Positions 59,308-64,000 of a stretch of DNA of 64,000 nucleotides are shown one piece after another (position 1 is the first letter of the stretch; each line of letters starts with the position of its first letter). The stretch is from the NCBI GenBank assembly GCA_001643675.2, contig LSRY02000032.1:682001-746000 (forward strand), written 5' to 3'. The notes beneath the pieces were generated by a model that made no database searches, was not told the DNA's origin, and saw nothing but the letters and a program-made list of their open reading frames with translations. A program made the translations under genes and the position numbers. Source of the stretch: Monocercomonoides exilis. Its lineage: Eukaryota; Preaxostyla; Oxymonadida; Polymastigidae.

Positions 59308-60946
59308 TTAAAAAAACACAAATGACGAATCCAATTTACGTATAACTTTTCTTTTTCCTTTTTTTCTTTCAATTACATTGATTTCTTCCTTTTCATTTTC
59401 ATGATCATCATCTTTCACTTCAAATTTTCTCTTTATTTTTTTCATTTCAACTAAAGACTTTAACTCATTATCGTCTTTTTGCTCTTCTTTTTTCATTTCT
59501 TCAGAAGAATTCTTTTCATCGTCAACTTTTTCTTCTTTTTCTTCTTTTTCTTCTTCTTTAATTCCCAAATGTTCATACCAATCATTCAGTAGCTTCTCAT
59601 CAGTAATTAATTTGCCATAGAAGTCGAATCTGTTTGAATGAGTTGAAGGTTGATATTCCGATGTTTCTGGCAGCTTCATGAGAATCGGCCCAGATTCGTT
59701 ATGAAGAACTCCACTCGTTGCGAAGGCTTTTTAATGACAGCAGGTGAGAGGGCAGTATGAATTGCTTGAGGGAGAACATCCACAAGAGCTGTTCTTTTCG
59801 ATGAAGATGTCGATGAAGATGGAGGTTCATATTTTGTTTGCAACTCTGTTTTCAGAACAGCGAAGACTCCTCTGTCAAGAGGCTGTGCGATATGTGTGCT
59901 GTAAGGAATGAAGGTGATGACGTCGATATTTTCTTTTTGAAATTCTCTCCAGATTGTTGGATCTGCGCGAGAAATGTGTGAGTCGATGAGAAGCAAGCAG
60001 CGAGAGTTTTCCAGTGACATGCGCTTTCTGCGATCGATTATTCCTTGAAGGAGTGTTGAAAGTGCGTATTTTTTGAATTGATTGCAGCCCATCCAACCAC
60101 TTCCGTTCGGCCAGATATCCAAAGTCTGTGACAACAGCGGCTTCATTTCATCAGGTAGACTTTTGCTAGGCCATAGAATCACAGAAGGAAGTGCAAATCC
60201 ATCAGCAGCCACAGCAGCGACCAGAGTCGAATTCGCCATTTTCGGTGGTTCTTTGCGAAATCCTGGATTTTCATTTTTTGGATGAACCACGCTCAGCTTA
60301 GAATTGGTAGGAACTCTCAGTGAAGACTCATCCATATTAAATATCAGTTCTTTGCAGTATTCATTTTTTTCATGTAAGCCGTCCAGCAATGAATACCAGG
60401 GCTGCAGAACACTTTGGCACGACACCGCAAGGCGATTAACATCAACATTTTTCGGCGAACTTCTCTTTAGCTCTGGATGGCGCTTAACAAACTGGTAAGC
60501 CGTAGCCATTGAAACGTTAACGTATGGGGCGTCTTCGTCGTCTGTATCATTTATTACATTTTCCATCTAATATATTTATTAGAATTATTAATTATTTAAC
60601 AACAACAAACCAGTTCGCGAACTTTCCGTATAGGCAAACAGCTTCCAGATCTTGATTCAATGATTATTTCATCCAGAACAATTTGTTCTTTGTCTCCTAT
60701 AACAAATTGCGGTCTTCCCACTTTTGAAACCAGCCTTTTGCTTCTCAGCGCCCGAACAGCGTTTTTGATCCTTTTTCGTGAGAATTCCATGGAGTTAATA
60801 GCGTCTGTAATCCTGACAACTCCATCAACCACAATGCGCGCCATCCGTTCCAGCCGATTGTCAATCCTTCTGTAGTCGAAAGATTTCATTGCAGCACGTA
60901 ATTTCCTTTGTCCAGCAATTCTCTTTTGTTCCACAGCAATTTTCAT
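59308..60946 (-). pseudogene. Pogo-like DDE transposase, frameshifted
   Basis: Exon 1, 60946-60611, holds a basic helix-turn-helix region (RRIDNRLERMARIVVDGVVR, RKRIKNAVRALRSKRLV). Intron 60567-60610 is 44 bp. Exon 2 from 60566 carries the DDE_1 catalytic domain: NMDESS, LLLIDSHISR and HIAQPLDRGVFAVLK, giving three acidic residues of D-D-D type as in pogo/Tigger elements. At the A-run on the minus strand (59728-59732) the frame breaks. The normal family continuation (KAFATSGVLHNESGPI) is found one frame over and stays open to 59308, while the original frame stops at 59676. A single lost A explains this. The rest looks healthy, so the loss is recent. The C-terminal tail is Glu/Lys-rich. Confidence 0.88.
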
Positions 60947-61267
60947 TTTTTTATTATGGTTATGATCTTATGTCCAATTTATTAATTAATTAATTTTAAT
61001 TTTCAATTTTCATTGAAATTAAATTTTTATTTACATTCAATACGAATTTAAATGGTTTTATACCCCTTGTTACCCACCTATTTATTTATTTTTTTCGATG
61101 GAAGGGATTAACCCCCCCATCTCCCCCCCATTGGAAATAGGCTTCGTATTCAAATGTAATTATCCTAATTTTCAGGGTTTGCTTATATACTGATAATGTT
61201 TATAAATATATAAAAAGTGGGAATTTTAATTTTCTTTTTAAAAATTTCGGCACCGTTAAAAAAAAAA

Positions 61268-61289
61268 GGTCCCGATTAATAACTGACCC
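61268..61289 (-). repeat. Right pogo terminal inverted repeat
   Basis: 22 bp, followed by TA. Confidence 0.9.
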
Positions 61290-61291
61290 TA

Positions 61292-61644
61292 TCCTTCAAT
61301 GAAAGTTTCAACAAATGAAGTTGACAGTGCTTTTCCTCATATTCTTTTATAAAGCTTTTGCGACGGAACATTGCAATTGTTAGACAGAATCAACAAATAA
61401 TTAAAAAAGAACATGTCTTTTTTTCTTGTTTTGCCAGAATGCCAATTACGGTAATTTTTCATCTGAACCGCACGAAAATGATAAGCGCAAATTTTCGCAT
61501 CTAATTCCAAAACAATTATTCAAATTAATTTTGAAATGAAATGTTAACTGTGAATTATTGAAAAAAATAGTGAAAGAGATCATATCCCATATGTTTATTA
61601 GTTTGGAAAAGGAGAAAACGAAAAGAAAGATTTGCTTTCCAAAA
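61292..61644. other. AT-rich leader of the surface-protein gene
   Basis: No gene recognised. An in-frame ATG at 61591 would add 18 residues to the downstream protein, but the ATG at 61645 gives the better signal sequence. The promoter should lie here. Confidence 0.5.
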
Positions 61645-64000
61645 ATGAGCAACATCGTTTTGCTTGCTATAGCCCTTGGATTAAATTTGCAGTACCAAAG
61701 CATGCGCACAGAAACTTCATATTTTGGGGCTTCCGAAAATAGTCAGGGAAAAGATGAGAAAAAGATTATTGAAGATGAGCCTTTGTCTTTTAACAACAAG
61801 TGTTCTATGGAAGCTACTGACGCAAATTTTGGGAATACGTTTTATCGGTATGATTCTTCCATAGAAACAAGAAAAGAGGGGAAGCACAATGATTTGAGAA
61901 AAGAGAAGAATGCACTTGAAAAAGGAGCTATAAAAAATTTTTTCGAAGATTTTGAATACAGCACAAATAAATATGAATATGTTGGCAGTTTAAAGGAGAG
62001 TAGGATCAAGGGATGCATGATTCTGATGAACTCGTCAGTTATATTGAGTGAGTTTGTGATGATTTCTGAAAAGGAAAGGTGTGCAATCGGAGTTTGCAAA
62101 GGGAGCAGTGTTGTTGTGGATGAGTGTGAAGTGGCAATGGAGAGTGGAATTTCACCATTGGAGTTGCAGGGAGGTTGTGCAATATTGGCTAATATTTCTC
62201 TCGGTTCGACAACTCGATTTTCATCTTTTAATTTTCCGCCTCTTTTTGGATCAAAACAGTCTGAACACAAAGTTGCGGGTTTCGGACGTGTTTGCGTGTA
62301 TTTGTCATGTTTCTCTTCTTTTTGTGTATCTTCAGCTCCATTCCTCTCGGCTTCATTCATTTCCCTAATATCACTCTCCCAACTGATCTTCTTTAACATT
62401 TCCACTAGTCCATCGAAAACAGCATATATGGCTGAAGGGCTGAGCCAAACCTCGTTTCTGATGAGTGGGTGTGAGTTTGTATCAGTGTGGGATGTTTATG
62501 ATGGGGGCATTGTCCCGTCACTCAACAGCCCCTCATCATCCTTGGCTGCCTCAAACACCTCATTTGTCAGGTGCTATCGATCACAGAATGTTGCAGTCAG
62601 CGGGAGTGAGGGGAATCCATCGAAACAAGTGAGACAGCAGATTACAGAAAATGGGGCGAATTCATTCACTTGGTGTGAGTGGAATGGGTCAAAAACAACA
62701 GGAGAAAATCGTTCATATGAAGATAGCGCTTCAAATGGAGGGGCAATATACATGCATAACATGGTATCGGGAACACTTTCGGTACAATATTGTTCATTCA
62801 ATGACTGCTATGCGCATTATGCTGGAGGAGCAATCATGTGTCATACTCTAAAATCTGTTCAAATCGAAAATAATTCATTCAATTCTTGCATTGCAAAAAA
62901 TATGGGTGGAGGGGGAATGCTTGCTTATTCTATTTCAACATTTGTCAAGATCAGTGGGTGTGAGCTCCAAAAATGTGAGGCTAGCTTTGATGGAGGTGGC
63001 ATTCATCTTAATTTTTTCCCGAACATAGAAATAGAATCTTTTGGAACAGAAAATGATGTTGGCGAGAACTCGTACGTGTTTGAGTGCTCATTCTCTTCGT
63101 GCTATCTAACACATTCAAATGGCGGAGGCATGTATTGTTCAAATATTCCGGCTAAATTTAAAATGAGGAACATCCTGTTCATTTCGTGCAACGCGTCAAC
63201 AAATGGCGGAGGACTGTATCTCAATCCATATCAAACAATTGAGCCAAGTGATCATTATTATTGTGTTTTTTTATACTTTCAGTTGTGTACAGTCACAAGT
63301 TATTCGTCATGTGGAGGCTTCAACGTTTGCTATATAGATCACTTCAATCAATATTTGGATACAGGAAGCCCATTCAATGAATGCTATACAACGAGTTCAA
63401 ATAATAGAAGATTGTATTATGAATATACAAATGGGACTTCTAACAAATTTCAGGAAACAGAAAAGCAAGATTGGTTGAAATTTGGAATAAGAGATCTTTT
63501 TGTTGATGCACTTGAATACAGAAACCTTGAGTATTGCGGAGCAAAAAAAACTTCCCCATGCAAAACATTTGCAACTGCAATTAAAAATAGCATGAAACAA
63601 ATGAATTGCACAATTACTGTTCTAAGCCGGAATCATGGGGTGGATAATGCAACAATTGTTATTGGAGAGAGAAACTTTGTTATTGTCGGAGGTGGCAGTT
63701 CTGTGAGTTTTATTGGAATGAATTCACTTTCTTCGCTTTCGACAACGCTATTTAGTGTGTCAACGGGCCATTTAAAAGTGATGCATCTGGGAATCGATCA
63801 GAATTCAACAAATATTCCTTCGCCTAATGTATTTATGGTATCAGGAGGGAATGGAATACTTTCGTTGGAAGATATTCTGATAAGTTCATGTTTAGGTGGA
63901 AATGCATTCTCCTCCTTTGTACTTGTTGAGCATTTTTCACAGCTATTAATTAATGGAGTTGAGATCAGAAACATGAATTTTTCACAGTCGCTATTATCAG
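61645..64000 (+). CDS. Beta-helix surface protein (Pmp-like), 3' end beyond window
   Basis: A single frame stays open from ATG 61645 to the last base (785 residues, no stop). The start (MSNIVLLAIALGLNLQ) is a probable signal peptide, so the product should be secreted or surface-bound. From about 62700 the chain is built of irregular repeats with Gly-Gly-Gly turns, Asn, and paired Cys (NSFNSCIAKNMGGGGM, ECSFSSCYLTHSNGGGMYCS, FISCNASTNGGGLYL). This is typical of right-handed beta-helix, polymorphic-outer-membrane-protein-like families that are expanded in anaerobic protists. The part from about 62670 on aligns with the pseudogene at 18697-20262, showing a dispersed family. No intron was seen. 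Many N-glycosylation sequons (for example NTS, NGT) fit a secreted product. The ligand or role is unknown. Confidence 0.85.
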   Translation, partial: MSNIVLLAIALGLNLQYQSMRTETSYFGASENSQGKDEKKIIEDEPLSFNNKCSMEATDANFGNTFYRYDSSIETRKEGKHNDLRKEKNALEKGAIKNFFEDFEYSTNKYEYVGSLKESRIKGCMILMNSSVILSEFVMISEKERCAIGVCKGSSVVVDECEVAMESGISPLELQGGCAILANISLGSTTRFSSFNFPPLFGSKQSEHKVAGFGRVCVYLSCFSSFCVSSAPFLSASFISLISLSQLIFFNISTSPSKTAYMAEGLSQTSFLMSGCEFVSVWDVYDGGIVPSLNSPSSSLAASNTSFVRCYRSQNVAVSGSEGNPSKQVRQQITENGANSFTWCEWNGSKTTGENRSYEDSASNGGAIYMHNMVSGTLSVQYCSFNDCYAHYAGGAIMCHTLKSVQIENNSFNSCIAKNMGGGGMLAYSISTFVKISGCELQKCEASFDGGGIHLNFFPNIEIESFGTENDVGENSYVFECSFSSCYLTHSNGGGMYCSNIPAKFKMRNILFISCNASTNGGGLYLNPYQTIEPSDHYYCVFLYFQLCTVTSYSSCGGFNVCYIDHFNQYLDTGSPFNECYTTSSNNRRLYYEYTNGTSNKFQETEKQDWLKFGIRDLFVDALEYRNLEYCGAKKTSPCKTFATAIKNSMKQMNCTITVLSRNHGVDNATIVIGERNFVIVGGGSSVSFIGMNSLSSLSTTLFSVSTGHLKVMHLGIDQNSTNIPSPNVFMVSGGNGILSLEDILISSCLGGNAFSSFVLVEHFSQLLINGVEIRNMNFSQSLLS

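Larger units (their letters stand above)
59232..61289. mobile_element. Pogo-type transposon, 2058 bp
   Basis: Its 22-bp inverted repeats (59232-59253 and 61268-61289) start GGGTCAGTTATT and differ at one position. Each end is flanked by TA (59230-59231 and 61290-61291), the usual target of Tc1/mariner/pogo elements. Inside is a leftward two-exon transposase gene that has lost one base. Just inside both ends are A/T runs with GGGACC next to them. Confidence 0.9.

Noticed and set aside
59676-59760. Programmed -1 ribosomal frameshift in the pogo transposase
   Set aside because: The site is T-AAA-AAG, which is a poor slippery heptamer because the P-site tRNA could not re-pair, and this family does not normally use frameshifting. 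A lost A is simpler.
1-64000. tRNA or rRNA genes, CRISPR arrays, bacterial operons
   Set aside because: None could be recognised by eye. Gene structure is eukaryotic throughout, including around the PKS.

Overview
This window is nuclear DNA from a flagellated, intron-rich protist. Genes sit on both strands and are interrupted by short GT-AG introns (44 to about 240 bp). Donors mostly read GTTTG, GTATG or GTGTG. Gaps between genes are AT-rich and the standard stop codons are used. The gene set is eukaryotic throughout: cyclin H, CDC25, kinesin-2, Utp4, Rex4, and SUN and CXC domain proteins. Kinesin-2 suggests flagella. The large Cys/Gly-rich beta-helix surface protein family recalls anaerobic metamonads, possibly an oxymonad-like lineage. 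That placement is inference; the sequence does not prove it.

Layout. 1-17.4 kb holds cellular housekeeping and regulatory genes: a SUN-domain membrane protein (runs off the left edge), cyclin H, a long mosaic protein with a kinase-like remnant and a C-terminal RRM, a Rex4-type exonuclease with a long charged tail, a CDC25 phosphatase and a kinesin-2 motor. 18.1-24.1 kb is a transposon island. A 5.2 kb terminal-inverted-repeat element with an 8-bp target duplication is split by a second 2.4 kb element with 198-bp inverted repeats. The second element carries a decayed beta-helix gene fragment. A 400-bp foldback repeat follows. 25.2-29.2 kb is the SSU-processome gene UTP4. 29.9-46.4 kb is the centrepiece: one gene of about 5,414 codons for a type I polyketide synthase. 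46.8-57.3 kb has a coiled-coil gene and a 3,042-residue protein with two CXC domains and a huge Ser-rich body. 57.5-61.3 kb has a structurally intact Merlin element and a pogo-type element whose transposase is frameshifted. 61.6 kb to the right edge is an open beta-helix surface gene related to the decayed copy at 19 kb.

The most notable system is the polyketide synthase. It reads FAAL-ACP / KS-AT-KR-ACP / KS-AT-DH-ER-KR-ACP-TE with all key catalytic residues visible. The expected chemistry is activation of a fatty acid as acyl-AMP, two malonyl extensions (the first stopped at the beta-hydroxyl, the second fully reduced), and release by the thioesterase. That predicts a 5-hydroxy fatty acid or its delta-lactone. 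About 98% of the coding sequence lies in one uninterrupted 15.95 kb exon, unlike the neighbours, and the two AT domains share a 589-bp block with a single visible mismatch. Both facts suggest acquisition or recent homogenisation.

Exon boundaries were placed by eye from GT/AG sites, reading phase and domain continuity. Where all exons were placed, the summed length is a multiple of three. No database search was possible.
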